A stretch of DNA of 64,000 nt, taken from Symsagittifera roscoffensis (Eukaryota > Xenacoelomorpha > Acoela > Convolutidae). The notes under the pieces are model-generated. The model was not told the DNA's origin. It saw only the letters and a program-made list of their open reading frames with translations, and searched no databases. Positions 40,612-52,500 of this stretch are shown piece after piece. The position numbers and the translations under genes are program-made. Numbering within the stretch: position 1 is the first letter of the stretch; each line of letters opens with the position of its first letter. Location: contig NC_087067.1 in assembly GCF_963678635.1 (NCBI RefSeq), positions 42,374,696 to 42,438,695 on the forward strand, in the 5' to 3' direction.

Positions 40612-41529
40612 TAGTGTGAAGTGAAGAAGGTGACTGTGTTTTATTAGAGTTTAACGATGATATTTGAAGCCTTGGGAATATCTTCAAAGCTAATAAGATT
40701 CTGTAATTTGCATTGAGTTTCACTCTCAGTAATCTTCTATAACTGGCAGTTGAATAATTAAAACCTCGCTTTAAGTCGACTTCTATGAAATTGGTTTTTT
40801 TTGAAAACTATTTGCTTTATCTTGACACATATATGAAGCCCAGTCATTTTTTCTAAATTTAGATCATCCTGTTCTCCTTATTTCTCCACGCTGGTTCTGT
40901 TTCAATTATCAAATAATAAATTGGCTAAAATTTTTCACTAATTCACTTTTTTCAATCAAAAATTCGCTAATTTTGAAAAATTACAAAATTAAAATTAGGA
41001 AAAGAATAAGTCAGGTGAAGCGTTTTACGGAATCAATTTTGTTATTAGAAATAATTAACATCTGATTTTGCTTATAAGATCACTTGTTTCCTGAAAGAAT
41101 TTAGAGACACGTAGCATAGTGGTGATGCATTCACTTTTTAGGGTCAGAGCGTGTAATCGATCCCCTGCCATAGAAAATTATAATTTGTGAAGATGAGCTC
41201 TCATTTCACCTCTAGCTTCAAGTCTATCGCATTCTGACCAAAAGATACCACGTGAAAAATGTGGACGCAAAACAAAGTTTCGTTCAATGAAATAATTCAG
41301 CCTGTAATGTAGGTAATTGAAAAAACGGGCTATGCTCACACGGGCTCGATAGCTTTTCATAGATCCTCTGCAAATTGAAAAAAAAATATGCTTATTATGA
41401 TTAATAATAGAATAATTTTGGTTGAAAAGACGTTTGTTGTACAAGATAGCCGGTTGCTTTACAAGTAGCCTAGAATGTTCCGACCATATCTGAGCATGGT
41501 ATATTAAAAAGATGTGAACGAAGCGTAGT
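40612..41529. other. Non-coding, no gene seen
   Basis: AT-rich. At 41110-41172 there is a weak Pol III-like pair (TAGCATAGTGGTGA and a degenerate TCGATCCCC), possibly a tRNA-derived SINE remnant. Confidence 0.4.
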
Positions 41530-41641
41530 ACTTAACGATATTTGACAGTCATGGTGAATTAAGCAAACAAAAAAAAAACAAATTTTGTCAAAAAATTAGT
41601 GGAAAAACACAAAAATTCATAGAAAATTCCAACTTACATTT

Positions 41642-42294
41642 GCTAGAAATTAAACTTATAAACAGGAACTAGACTTTTTTCACGTAAGCAACTGTTCTTA
41701 CACATTTGTAAGAAAGTTTGAGTCTGTTTTTAATAGAGAACCTTGCCAACTGAGATTTATTTCCTACTTGGCCTAGAGGTAACGCTGATGCCTTCTTTGT
41801 GCCTACAGTCTGGAGTTCGAGTCCCGTCTAAAACTTATTTTTGTCAGCATGTACAAAATTGAAAAAAAAATTGTAAAAATTCAAATGTCGGACTATCGGT
41901 TGACCTATTGAAGAATTTGTTTTTTGTATTTTCAGCAGTTTTGCTTCTCGTTTTTTTTTCCACCGTAAAGCTTTATTCAGACTAATGGAATTCGGATTAA
42001 GTTTTATAGGCTTTTTTTTTACATTATTTTGCGTCACTTCAAGAGCAAAATCCGATTGTTTTTGAAGTAGTTTGTGGCTTTTTCATGTTTGCACCCTTGA
42101 TGGGCGTCTTACCACGTGGTGTCGGCTTTGTGCTTGCTCGGTAAATGCTAAATTTTAATTTTCTCGCAATTTTTTCGATTTTGTTGTTCGTTATAATTTG
42201 TAATTTGCAATGCCTTGCTTGTGTTGCATCACGAATGATGCGAAGCTCCACTTCACCTCTAAATTTTTCAATTGGCTCTAATTTTTTTTCTAAA
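41642..42294. mobile_element. 653-bp insertion with 8-bp direct repeats
   Basis: Flanked by TTACATTT at 41634-41641 and 42295-42302, and absent from the family B copy at 12090. There are no clear terminal inverted repeats. It contains a tRNA-like promoter segment and two short Lys/Arg-rich minus-strand frames (41828-42037, 42039-42251) of unknown meaning. Confidence 0.55.
41762..41825 (+). repeat. tRNA-like segment (A and B boxes)
   Basis: A box TTGGCCTAGAGG and B box AGTTCGAGTCCC about 50 bases apart, as in tRNA-derived SINEs. The stems do not pair well enough for a working tRNA. Confidence 0.4.
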
Positions 42295-42520
42295 TTACAT
42301 TTACAGGAGTAAAACTAAATTTTCAGGGCTTGAATAATGTTTCCCGGCTCATCCTTCTATAATAGGCCTGCTCGCTTGCTTCTCGCGCTCAAAAGTCAAT
42401 TAAAATTTAAAAATTTTAAATCAGTTGTTCTCGAAACTGGGAAACATTTTTGAAAATTAATTAATGCAGTTTGAATCACAATTGAAAGGGCTTGAAAATG
42501 TTATAGCACTTGGCCTTTTT

Positions 42521-43249
42521 CCCCGTGCAGGCAACAATTTTACGGATGACCCGAAACTGTTTACGTTTTTGAGTGGTTACTTTTCAGGTTGAAACTTTTT
42601 TTTATTAACATGGTTTTCATTCTGAGTGATGTTTTTTTTTCAGTTATGAAACTTTCTACTTCTTATCTAAAACCTAATTTTTAACAATTCAGCCTTTTCA
42701 ATTCTTTTATTTCTTCAGACAACAAAATACTGCGCCATGACTTTACACAAATGCGATATTATTAAAATTTGTCCACTGTATTGTCCCGGTAAAACTTTTC
42801 TGTCGTATCAGCGCCGCTATGATTGCCTTTTTTACTAGCATGGATAATCTTGTAAAAATCTCTCCACACGTCTCTCAGATTCTGCATCAGATATATGTAT
42901 AAAATCATGGCTTTAGGTCTAACCTAGCTATTGAGTCGATAGTCTTCAATGTCAAAAAATCTACCTTAGTTAACCCATCTAGGTTTTTTGGGTAATACCA
43001 TGCGTAGTATTTGTCTTTGTTAATGTAAATCCCTACATGCTTGGGTTTTTCTGCAGAAAATTTAACTCATGGCATACTCTGAGGGATTTTGTTATATGGT
43101 TTTTCAATTCTGAAATATCCATGGGCAACATATATTCAAATCTAAAAATTTCCCTCTTCGCATAATTTTAAGAATTTTACAACCCATTTGAGGTTTGTAG
43201 ATTAGTAAACCAAAAGTCTGAACAAGTTTCTAAGTCGCTGAAAATTCTG
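42521..43249. other. Non-coding, no feature recognised
   Basis: AT-rich, no supported gene. Confidence 0.45.
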
Positions 43250-44095
43250 GAAGTAGCGAATCTCGGTCGCGAATGTTGAAAAGTTAGTCGCGGACTAAGT
43301 CCTGAAATGGGGTCTCAACGGTCGAAACATTAGTCACGAACTGAGGGTCTCTCGGTCTCAACGGTCGGAACATTAGTCACGATCTGAGTCTGGAAATAGC
43401 GTATCCCGGTCGCGTTGATCGAAATTTACTTGAGGCATGGTCGAAAAGTTGTCAACTTAGGACTTTCGAGGTTTCGATCTCGGGTACACTGCGTCCAAAA
43501 TTCGCATGCTAGCCATTATAATTTTCAACTCCGATTTCTTGAAGCTTATACTTTACTTAGATGGTGTTAAACTGTGATGTGGTCAAAAAATTAGTAGCGG
43601 CGGTCAAAAAATTTGTCGGTGTATGGTAGAAAAATTAGTTGCGGCGGTCGAAAATTTAGTCACGAAGGTCGGAAAGTTGGTCGCGGTGTGGTCGAAAAAT
43701 TAGTCGCGGTAGGGTCGAAAAATTAGTCGCAGTGGTCGAAAAATTAGTCAGGGCATGATCGAAAAATTAGTCGCGGCGGTCAAAAAATTAGTCGTGGAAT
43801 GGTCAAAAGCTTAGTCGGAACATGCTCGAAAAATTAGTGCGGCGTTCGAAAAACTAGTCACGGCATGGTCAAAAAATTAGTCGCGGCATGGTAAAAAAAA
43901 TAAGTCGCGGTCGTCGAAAAATTAGTCTCGGCGGTCGAAAAATTAGTCTCGGCGGTCGAAACATTAGTCACGGAGTGATTGAAAAAGCAGTCGCAAGATG
44001 GTGGAAAAATTATTCGCGGCTCGGTCGAAAAATTAGTCGCGATATGGTCTAAAATTAGAATTATTCGCGGCTTGGTAGAAAAAGTAGTCGAGGTT
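43250..44095 (+). repeat. Degenerate 20-24-bp minisatellite
   Basis: Many imperfect copies of a unit like ggtcgaaaaattagtcgcgg, with GC-rich (gtcgcggcgg) and A-rich (gaaaaattag) halves. Units become longer and more diverged toward 43250. Confidence 0.8.
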
Positions 44096-44099
44096 TGAG

Positions 44100-44225
44100 A
44101 TAAATACATGTACAAAAAACATACATACATACTTAAATACATACATACATACTCAAAAACTAAAAACCACAATTACGTACCCAAGTACTTACATATATAC
44201 TTACATCCAAACATTCATACCTAAA
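44100..44225 (+). repeat. ACAT-type simple repeat
   Basis: Clusters of catacatacat, each broken by 'acttaaat' or 'actcaaaa'. Confidence 0.75.
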
Positions 44226-44590
44226 TTGCATTGAGTGAACTCTTTTTTAGCTTACAAAACCTATTTGACTGTCGAACACAGCCAAAAAAATTTTTGAGAC
44301 GAAACGTTTTTCCTGATCAAACACAGGCAAAGTTTTCTTTTTTTTTCATAGTCGCAACGCTTTCTGGTCAAAAATATCATGGTACGAACTCAGTCTTAAC
44401 GTTTTCCCTCGGTCAAACACAGTCATTTTTTTCCTTCCTGATCGAAGAAACCCACGGTCGAACTCAGTCGAAATGTTTTCCCTAGATCGAATTCGATTGA
44501 AACGGTTTTCCACGGTCGAACTTGTTCGAAAAGTTTTCCGGTTTGAGACGGTCAAAATATACCATTTTTGGTCGAATCGGTCGAAAAACA
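44226..44590 (+). repeat. Degenerate repeat of gtcgaac/agtc words
   Basis: Loosely repeated 'ggtcgaacacagtc...tttcc' units of about 35-50 bases. It appears related to the minisatellite on the left. Overlapping open frames here are by-products of the repeat. Confidence 0.5.
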
Positions 44591-44785
44591 AATCGCAAAC
44601 TTTTTCAGTCGTTTTCTCCTGTTTGTTCTTAACTTTTTTTTCGGTCGCGCCGATTGCCTTTCATTTTTCTGCGGCCGCGCAGGTCGCGGTTAATTTCCTT
44701 CAACCGCACCGGTCGCTGACACATTGCCTTGGTCCGCAAAGTTTGGAAATATTGGTCGCGATGGTCTGAAAATACCAAAATTTGG
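44590..44785. repeat. CG-rich dispersed repeat, copy 3
   Basis: Related to 2015-2150 and 4503-4638: 'ggtcgcggttaatt', 'ccgcaccggtcgctgacacat', 'ggtc.gcaaag' in the same order. Confidence 0.55.
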
Positions 44786-45889
44786 TCGCGACCGTCTGAA
44801 CAAACAACTGCAATCTCGACCCGGGAGAACTTTCAATACTTGAAATACTAAATTAGATAATAATTACAGTGCAATATATAATTGTCAATTAGGCTAATTT
44901 GACTTTCCTATGATGCTAAGAGTAACTTCTCCAGTGTGAATAGTAATTTAGGGACTGGATTGGAAGAACCTAGTATCAAATATTGAAGCAATGTCCGGAA
45001 ATATTCAAAAAATAATCAAAAAAAAGTATGCTTGTGAAACAATTAGATTTTTTAAAAATGTATATGTACCGTTTTTTCTGTGCATTCTGTAAAGTATTTG
45101 ACCATGACTTTGAGTACTTTGTTTATTACTAGGAAGTTTATTCCTTTGATCACTTAGTTGCCATTGAATGATGTTCTGAACTTTAACCAATCTGATTTTC
45201 TTTATCTTCCCTAATGATACGCACTTAATGATACGCACGCAATATTCTGTAGTTTCCTTCTTGTCCAATGGTTTTTAGTGAATTCCGTTTTCCGTATTCA
45301 ACAATTACCAGTGCATGCCAACTTTGAAAGCTTTACCGGGTTCTATAAAACTCAAGTTTCACATGGAAAAATCACAAGGAGTTGGGAGCAGTAAAAATTA
45401 TCAAACTCCTCCCCCCCCCCCCCCCCGCCTCCTTCCGGCACTTTTCCCTCAAATTATTACAGGTCGCAGTTGTTTGAAAGAAAATGATGACTGTAATTTT
45501 TTCGGTAGAACCCTGGAGTACAATTACTGAACAGGTCTTTTTTTTCGTTCCATTTTTCTTTCAGTTAGTTGATACTCGCAAATTAATATTTGATACTTTT
45601 TCTTTTGTTTTTTTTTTCTATTTTTGCCCTAGTCAAGAGCACTGTCAAAAAATTTCTTAACTGATTTGGCGGTTATTGTTTTTCATTTGCGAGCAGCAAT
45701 GCTATTATTGGAGCTTACCAATACTTTTTCATTCACGCTTTCATTTTGATTTTTAAATATTTTTTTTTCAAATGATAAATGATACCGCATTTATTGTCTT
45801 TAATTATCGTATATTGAGCCACTGTTAGATTAGAATGTTGACGTTATCATCGGATAAGCAAATAAAGTTGCCTTTTCAAAAATCAACTC
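44786..45889. other. Non-coding with a C-run
   Basis: No gene seen. A cytosine run of about 16 lies near 45411-45426. The minus-strand frame 45005-45268 has no motif. Confidence 0.45.
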
Positions 45890-45935
45890 GACACCCGTAT
45901 CAAGGCGAAGCCCTGAGTGCTCCAACTTGCTTTTG
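45890..45935 (-). repeat. Family A hairpin tail, isolated copy
   Basis: On the minus strand it reads ...actcagggcttcgccttgatacggg, the same tail as at 13686-13710. Confidence 0.55.
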
Positions 45936-45939
45936 TAGA

Positions 45940-46380
45940 ATATGAAATTCTAGGCTTATCTAAGCAGCTCTTGGTCTCATTCCAGTGATAAAGGCCGAAT
46001 GCTGAGGTCCCTCGGTTTGGGTACGCTAACAAAATTAAGTGGCTTCGGAGCCATCCCAACCGTGGTTATTTCCCGCTAACCATCTGGGGGGGGGTTCTTA
46101 AAAATGAACTCCGAGCAGCTGGGTGAGTACATGTAGGTCGGTTTCAACAATTCCCCGGCTTAAAAGGAATTGCCCTGGATTGAAAGGGGGAAATAGGAAG
46201 ATCGATAACAAGTTGACTGTTCTCGTTGTTGCTTGATTAACTCGGCTCGCAATTGTGTAGATTTATGGGGTTTACCCGTCAGCAAATAATGAATACAACC
46301 AAGAAAACAACTTGAATTAGGGCGGGCACAACTTTTCGGCACAACGTTTCCCTGGTGCTAAAACTGAGGTGGCTCATCGG
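45940..46380. other. Higher-GC island, unidentified
   Basis: About 440 bases with clearly higher GC than both sides, a G9 run, and short words such as ccgggga and ccatcccaaccgtgg. No long frame is open; the minus-strand frame 46160-46342 is 60 codons. It could be a decayed retroposon, an RNA-derived insertion or an old exon cluster. Confidence 0.4.
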
Positions 46381-47444
46381 TTTTTAGTCATTTGAAACAG
46401 ATTTTTAAAAGTTTATGAACACGCTTTGAAATGGATGAGTGTAGCAGTAAAACATTTTGAGTCTTATTAACATAACAAATGGATTTTCGAGCAAGTTTGA
46501 TATTTTTAGAGATTTCTTAAAGCTAATTCGCGTTTTTTTTGTTGCTAATATTCGACTGTATGAAATCTATGTTTAAATTTTTGAGCAAAAACATTGGTTA
46601 TAACCTTCAGAACGAAATCGATTTGATTTCAACCTAGCATCTAAACAGTGGTTACATTGGCATCAAAAACATTGGCAAATTTGTGAGCAAAAACATTGGT
46701 TATAACTTTCAGAACGAAATCGATTTGATTTCAACTTAGCATCAAAGTGATCACGTATCCAGAGTTGACCAAAAACAATAGCCATACAATTTTCATATAA
46801 CAAAAATGCTAGTCTTATTTAAGATTTTTTCATACATGGAAATTGCATGACTAGCATTTTTTTCATAAAATAAAAAAAATTTTGTATTTAATTTCTTCTC
46901 AAATGACAAAATCGTGACTCAAAGCTAGAATTACTAACGACTTTACGCTCTTGCACATATAAGAAGTTGGAAACAACGTGAAAGTTGATGTCTTACACAA
47001 ACAATATAACGAAAGTCGCAAAAAAAGTGTTGGAAAACGTTTGCTCGAGTACAAAATTCGTTGCGCTTTATTTGTGGAATTTTTAAAAATATTAAATCAA
47101 TTTTTTTGAGTCACCGTCAAAAAGAAATGCTAGTCATACAGTTATATGCATGAAAATAGTATGATAAGCGTTTTTTTGCTAATGATACAATTGCGTTCAT
47201 GTTGAGTGCATTAATCTTGTTACTTTTTAGAGTAGTTGTTTTAAGTACTTACTTAATCAATAATATATAACAAAGAACATTTGCTAGTAAATAACGCCAT
47301 TATTTAATTGACAAGGTTAAAGCAAGTCCTTACCGCATCCAAATTTAGGCCTCAATATTTCTTTATAATGCATTATTTTTTGATTTTTTGATTTTTCTTA
47401 TTGATTCTGATTACCAAAATTAGACGTTTAAAAGATTTATAATC
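46381..47444. other. Non-coding with small repeats
   Basis: Contains the 102-bp tandem repeat at 46582 and, at 46803-46862, opposed copies of aatgctagtc / gactagcatt. No gene. Confidence 0.5.
46582..46785 (+). repeat. 102-bp tandem repeat, two units
   Basis: TGAGCAAAAACATTGGTTAT begins at 46582 and again at 46684, with the following 40 bases almost identical. Confidence 0.8.
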
Positions 47445-47590
47445 AATTAAAATTGTGATCGATAAAGTTGTCTATAGTATTTTATAATCAATTATGATCA
47501 ATTATAGTTATTTTAAAAAACTCTTCCCGTCAATTATTAATTATTATCGATTATAAACGATTATAATCGATTATAATTAATCATTTTTCA
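47445..47590. repeat. ATCGATTATAAT palindrome cluster, left
   Basis: Repeated self-complementary words (ATAATCGATTAT, ATAATTGATTAT and close variants) in a 145-base stretch. Confidence 0.6.
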
Positions 47591-47864
47591 AAAAAAACTT
47601 ATCACGCCAAAAATAAAATATAAATATAATATTATGAAAAAATGAGATTTAATATTTTTAAATATAATTTATGGGTTATTCTCTAATGGAGAAATAACTA
47701 ACAAATAAAAATTCGTAAAATTTAATTTATAATTTTTTCAAACAATCTTCTCTTTTTCCCCAGGATCCAACGTCAACGAAAATTTTAAAAGTAAGCATTT
47801 CAGATGAATTACATTGAAGACAAGGTTGAAGACACAATGGGCAAACAAAAAGGATCAAAAATGA

Positions 47865-48005
47865 TTGTAATCGATCGTAATGGATTTTTATGCAATATTC
47901 CTATGAAATTGAGAGAGAAATAATCTATTATAATTGATTATAATAGATGAAATTATACTATAATTGATTCTAAAACGATTTCAAAAAGAGAAAACATAAT
48001 CGATT
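47865..48005. repeat. ATCGATTATAAT palindrome cluster, right
   Basis: The same type of words as the left cluster, 280 bases further on. The two clusters bracket AT-rich DNA at 47591-47864. Confidence 0.6.
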
Positions 48006-49479
48006 ATTAATTTAAAAAGAAATCTTTTTCTTTCAATTTTATTAAAACGGGTACTAAATTAAAAATATAATTAAGTATTAACGCTTGAAACTGGATGCGG
48101 GATTACTTTTTTGCTGGTTCAATATCAAAAGAAGTTTGTGCCGAGTCTATGGGTCAAAGGTCAGTCTGGTGCCAAGTTATCTGGTCAAGGTTATGAGGCG
48201 TCAGCGAAACCAATTTACAGTATCAAAAACTTCTGTATTTTTTCCACAGCTCTGAGTTTATGTTAAAAGCTTTTCTGTTTTAAAGCATTTTAAATTTCAG
48301 ATTTGGAAATAACGCTAAGGAAGTTTTCAACGAATCTATGGGTTGCTGTCAAAAACCGGGATCCAATAAGTTGAACTTTGCTTGTGTTTTATTATAATAG
48401 TTTTTCAACAGGATGGTGGTTAACTTTTGGTTAGTCAGTAAGTTTAATCAGTGGTGGATCTAGTTTCCACCTCAAAAACAGTATATAATGCCGCCAATGG
48501 CGCCTTCAAAAATTTTTTAGAGCTGGTCAGCCGAAAACGGATTCCATGCAAAATGCCAATAGGGGGACACTTTAGTTGGCGAGGAGTTCAAATCCCAGAG
48601 GAAGGGGGATGTCCGTCCCACTTGAACCTGCGCCTGATCGCAGTTGAGAAGAGTCATTGATTTGATGTTCCCTAGCATTGAATAGATGAAGTGATTATTC
48701 TATTATATAACTTCTTGTTGTCAGAAATCCCACGAGACCTTTCTTTGCTTCAAGGCTTCTAGGGATTTTTTGTTATGAGAGTGCTTGACGTTATACAACA
48801 AAAAATTTAAACAAATATTATCCAGAGTAGGGGTCTATCTATTTGTTGGAAACCAATCGTTTAGGAGACCAATGTTTTAGCATAAAAAGTACAAATTGTG
48901 TCTTTTACCAAGGCCAGCGTAAGAAAGTGACGCATTACTGATGGAAAAAACGCTTCTTCTGGGGTCAAGCTTCCCCAATTAAGACAATTATCTCACAATT
49001 TGTCAACCAAACTAACAACTTCAAAACACAACAATCTAAATTAGCGGTTAAATAAAGATTTATGCGCACAATAACACTCGTGTTGAATTGAAGCACAGCG
49101 GAGCAAGTGGTCGGTAATCACCAATGCGGTGTTTGAAAATAGCTTTCTGATTTTATAATTGTTCTGAATCCGCTAAAAAATTTCTTGCACTCTACTTGTT
49201 TTTGTATAATTGATATTACCTGAGACACAATTTAATCCAAAGCTGCATATAAGACGTGTTATAATATAAGTCAAATTTGTGTCAGTTTTTTGCCGCACAT
49301 TTCTCATTATTTCTCTCTTTTTTTAGGAATTGCTTGCCCACCCGCATTAGAGTTTTATAAATATTAATCAAGTATATTGAATTTTTGTTGTCAGTTTCTA
49401 TAAAACTCAAAAATTAACAATCATAGTCCATTTAAAAAAGTGATAATCAATATTAATTAATTGTTATTGAAAAATTTAA
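48006..49479. other. Non-coding, possible DNA-transposon end
   Basis: No gene seen. At 48449, 'cagtggtggatctag' resembles the cagtggcggatc ends of many hAT-type elements. The frame 48451-48660 starts inside it and has no motif. Confidence 0.4.
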
Positions 49480-49508
49480 GCACAGCTCAGTATCTTCAAA
49501 ACTGAACA

Positions 49509-52500
49509 GTTGTTTCGGGACTGATACACGTTACATTAGATAACACAGGGGTCTCATAAATTTTGTATTTCCTATTTTTTGTTGATCTTCTTTAACTCTC
49601 CCGGTTCCAATTTACGTCTCTTCCCGTTTACACATCTCCCCTCCACCTTTATCTCTTCGTTTACACCCCCTCGTTAAGCGCCCCTTTTACACCCCTCGCT
49701 TACACCAACGCCCCCCCCCCCCTAGTTACGGCAAGGAATGAGGTTGAACACGTCGACGGATAACGGAGGGCTTAATCTAAACGCGCATTTTTTATTATAA
49801 AAGTAATTAGTTTTAGAGTTCGAGCAGGCCGTGATTCGCAGATGTGCTTGAAAAATTTGCACATAATTTTGCAAAATTTATAGAAAAAATAACTCATTAT
49901 AACAATTGTAATTGATTTTATTTCAGAAATAATCAAAAAGAATGGCAATAAATATTCATTTTCATGGTCTAAGTTTGCAACAATATGGGATTATAATGAC
50001 AATTTTAAAAGCAAAATTTCTCCGTTCTAAAAGTTTTAGGGACATAAACAAAATGAGATGAGTGATTTATGCTTTATGAATTAAATCTAGTAGATCTCAA
50101 CGAAGAATTGCAAATTTTTCGCTTCCTCTCTTTAAGTGCTATTCAATATATTTCTGGATCTGGTATAAAAATCTAAAAATCTCATTTTTTGGATGCGTCA
50201 ACTGCGTTGTTTTTTTTGTACCTAGTTGACTTTCTGAGATTTTCTTTTAAATTAAAAAAAAATTCTAGGTTTTGATCATCTTATCCATGCTTGCTTTAAG
50301 AATGTGTCTTTTATTTATGCGTTAGTGGTCGCTTGTATCCATGGCATATGCTTTTCATTTTATTCAAAAAGCCTAGATTCCCGTTTAGAATCATTTTTCT
50401 AAGTTGTTTTGGGACTGATACACGTTACATTAGATAACACAGGGGTCTCATAAATTTTATATTTCCTATTTTTTGTTGATCTTCTTTACTTCTCCCGGTT
50501 CCAATTTACGTCTCTTCCCGTTTACGCATCTCCCCTCCACCTTTATCTCTTCGTTTACACCCCCCTCGTAAAGCGCCCCTTTTACACCCCTCGCTTACAC
50601 CAACGCCCCGCCCCCCCCCCCATAGTTACGGCAAGGAATGAGGTTGAACACTTGGACGGATAATGGAGGGCTTAATCTAAACGCGCACTTTTTATTATAA
50701 AAGTAAATAGTTTTAGATTTCGAGCAGCCGTGATTCGCAGATGTGCTTGAAAAATTTGCACATAATTTTGCAAAATTTATACAAAAAATAACTCATTATA
50801 ACAATTGTAATTGATTTTAATTTCAGAAATAATCAAAAAGAATGGCAATAAATATTCATTTTTATGGTCTAAGTTTGCAACAATATGGGATTATAATGAC
50901 AATTTTAAAAGCAAAATTTCTCCGTTTTAAAAGTTTTAGGGACATAAACAAAATGAGATGAGTGATTTATGCTTTATGAATTAAATCTAGTAGATCTCAA
51001 CGAAGAATTGCAAAATTTTCGCTTCCTCTCTTTAAGAGCTATTCAATATATTTCTGGATCTGGTATAAATATCTAAAAATCTCATTTTTTGGATGCGTCA
51101 ACTGCGTTGTTTTTTTTGTACCTAGTTGACTTTCTGAGATTTTCTTTTAAATTAAAAAAAAATTCTAGGTTTTCATCATCTTATCCATGCTTGCTTTAAG
51201 AATGTGTCTTTTATTTATGCGTTAGTGGTCGCTTGTATCCATGGCATATGCTTTTCATTTTATTCAAAAAGCCTAGATTCCCGTTTAGAATCATTTTTCT
51301 AAGTTGTTTTGGGACTGATACACGTTACATTAGATAACACAGGGGTCTCATAAATTTTATATTTCCTATTTTTTGTTGATCTTCCTTTACTCTCCCGGTT
51401 CCAATTTACGTCCCTTCCCGTTTTCACATCTCCCCTCCACCTTTATCTCTTCGTTTACACCCCCCTCGTAAAGCGCCCCTTTTACACCCCTCGCTTACAC
51501 CAACGCCCCGCCCCCCCCCCCCATAGTTACGGCAAGGAATGAGGTTGAACACTTGGACGGATAACGGAGTGCCTAATCTAAACGCGCATTTTTTATTATA
51601 AAAGTAATTAGTTTTAGAGTTCGAGCAGCCGTGATTCGCAGATGTGCTTGAAAAATTTGCACATAATTTTGCAAAATTTATACAAAAAATAACTCATTAT
51701 AACAATTGTAATTGATTTTATTTCAGAAATAATCAAAAAGAATGGCAATAAATAATCATTTTTATGGTCTAAGTTTGCATCAATATGGGATTATAATGAC
51801 AATTTTAAAAGCAAAATTTCTCCGTTTTAAAAATTTTAGGGATATAAACAAAATGAGATGAGTGATTTATGCTTTATGATTTAAGTCTAGTAGATCTCAA
51901 CGAACAATTGCAAACTTTTCGCTTCCTCTCTTTTAAGTGCTATTCAATATATTTCTGGATCTGGTATAAATATCTAAAAATCTCATTTTTTGGATGCGTC
52001 AACTGCTTTGTTTTTTTTTTGTACCTAGTTGACTTTCTGAGATTTTCTTTTAAATTAAAAAAAAGTCTAGGTTTTGATCATCTAATCCATGCTTGCTTTA
52101 AGAATTTGTCTTTTATTTATGCGTTAGTGGTCGCTTGTATCCATGGTATATGCTTTTCATTTTATTCAAAAAGCCTAGATTCCCGTTTAGAATCATTTTT
52201 CTAAGTTGTTTTGGGACTGATACACGTTACATTAGATAACACAGGGGTCTCATAAATTTTATATTTCCTATTTTTTGTTGATCTTCCTTTACTCTCCCGG
52301 TTCCAATTTACGTTCCTTCCCGTTTACACATCTCCCCTCCACCATTATCTCTTCGTTTACACCCCCCTCGTAAAGCGCCCCTTTTACACCCCTCGCTTAC
52401 ACCAACGCCCCGCCCCCCCATAGTTACGGCAAGGAATGAGGTTGAACACTTGGACGGATAACGCAGATCTTAATCTAAACGCGCATTTTTTATTATAAAA

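Larger units (their letters stand above)
41530..42520 (+). repeat. Dispersed repeat family B, copy 2 (interrupted)
   Basis: The two parts 41530-41641 and 42295-42520 align in order with 12090-12430, including 'gagtaaaactaa', 'aactgggaaac' and 'gaatcacaattgaaagggctt'. The gap is the 653-bp insertion. Confidence 0.55.

Noticed and set aside
43250-44095. CRISPR-like array
   Set aside because: Units are contiguous and degenerate with no unique spacers, and the genome is an animal's.
44231-44769. Overlapping open frames of 80-98 codons on both strands
   Set aside because: They coincide with the degenerate gtcgaac repeat and CG-rich block, which lack stops in several frames for compositional reasons.
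51869-52204. 111-codon open frame in array unit 4
   Set aside because: The same frame is broken in the other units by single-base indels in T or A runs, and the product is low-complexity hydrophobic. It is an accident of the repeat.
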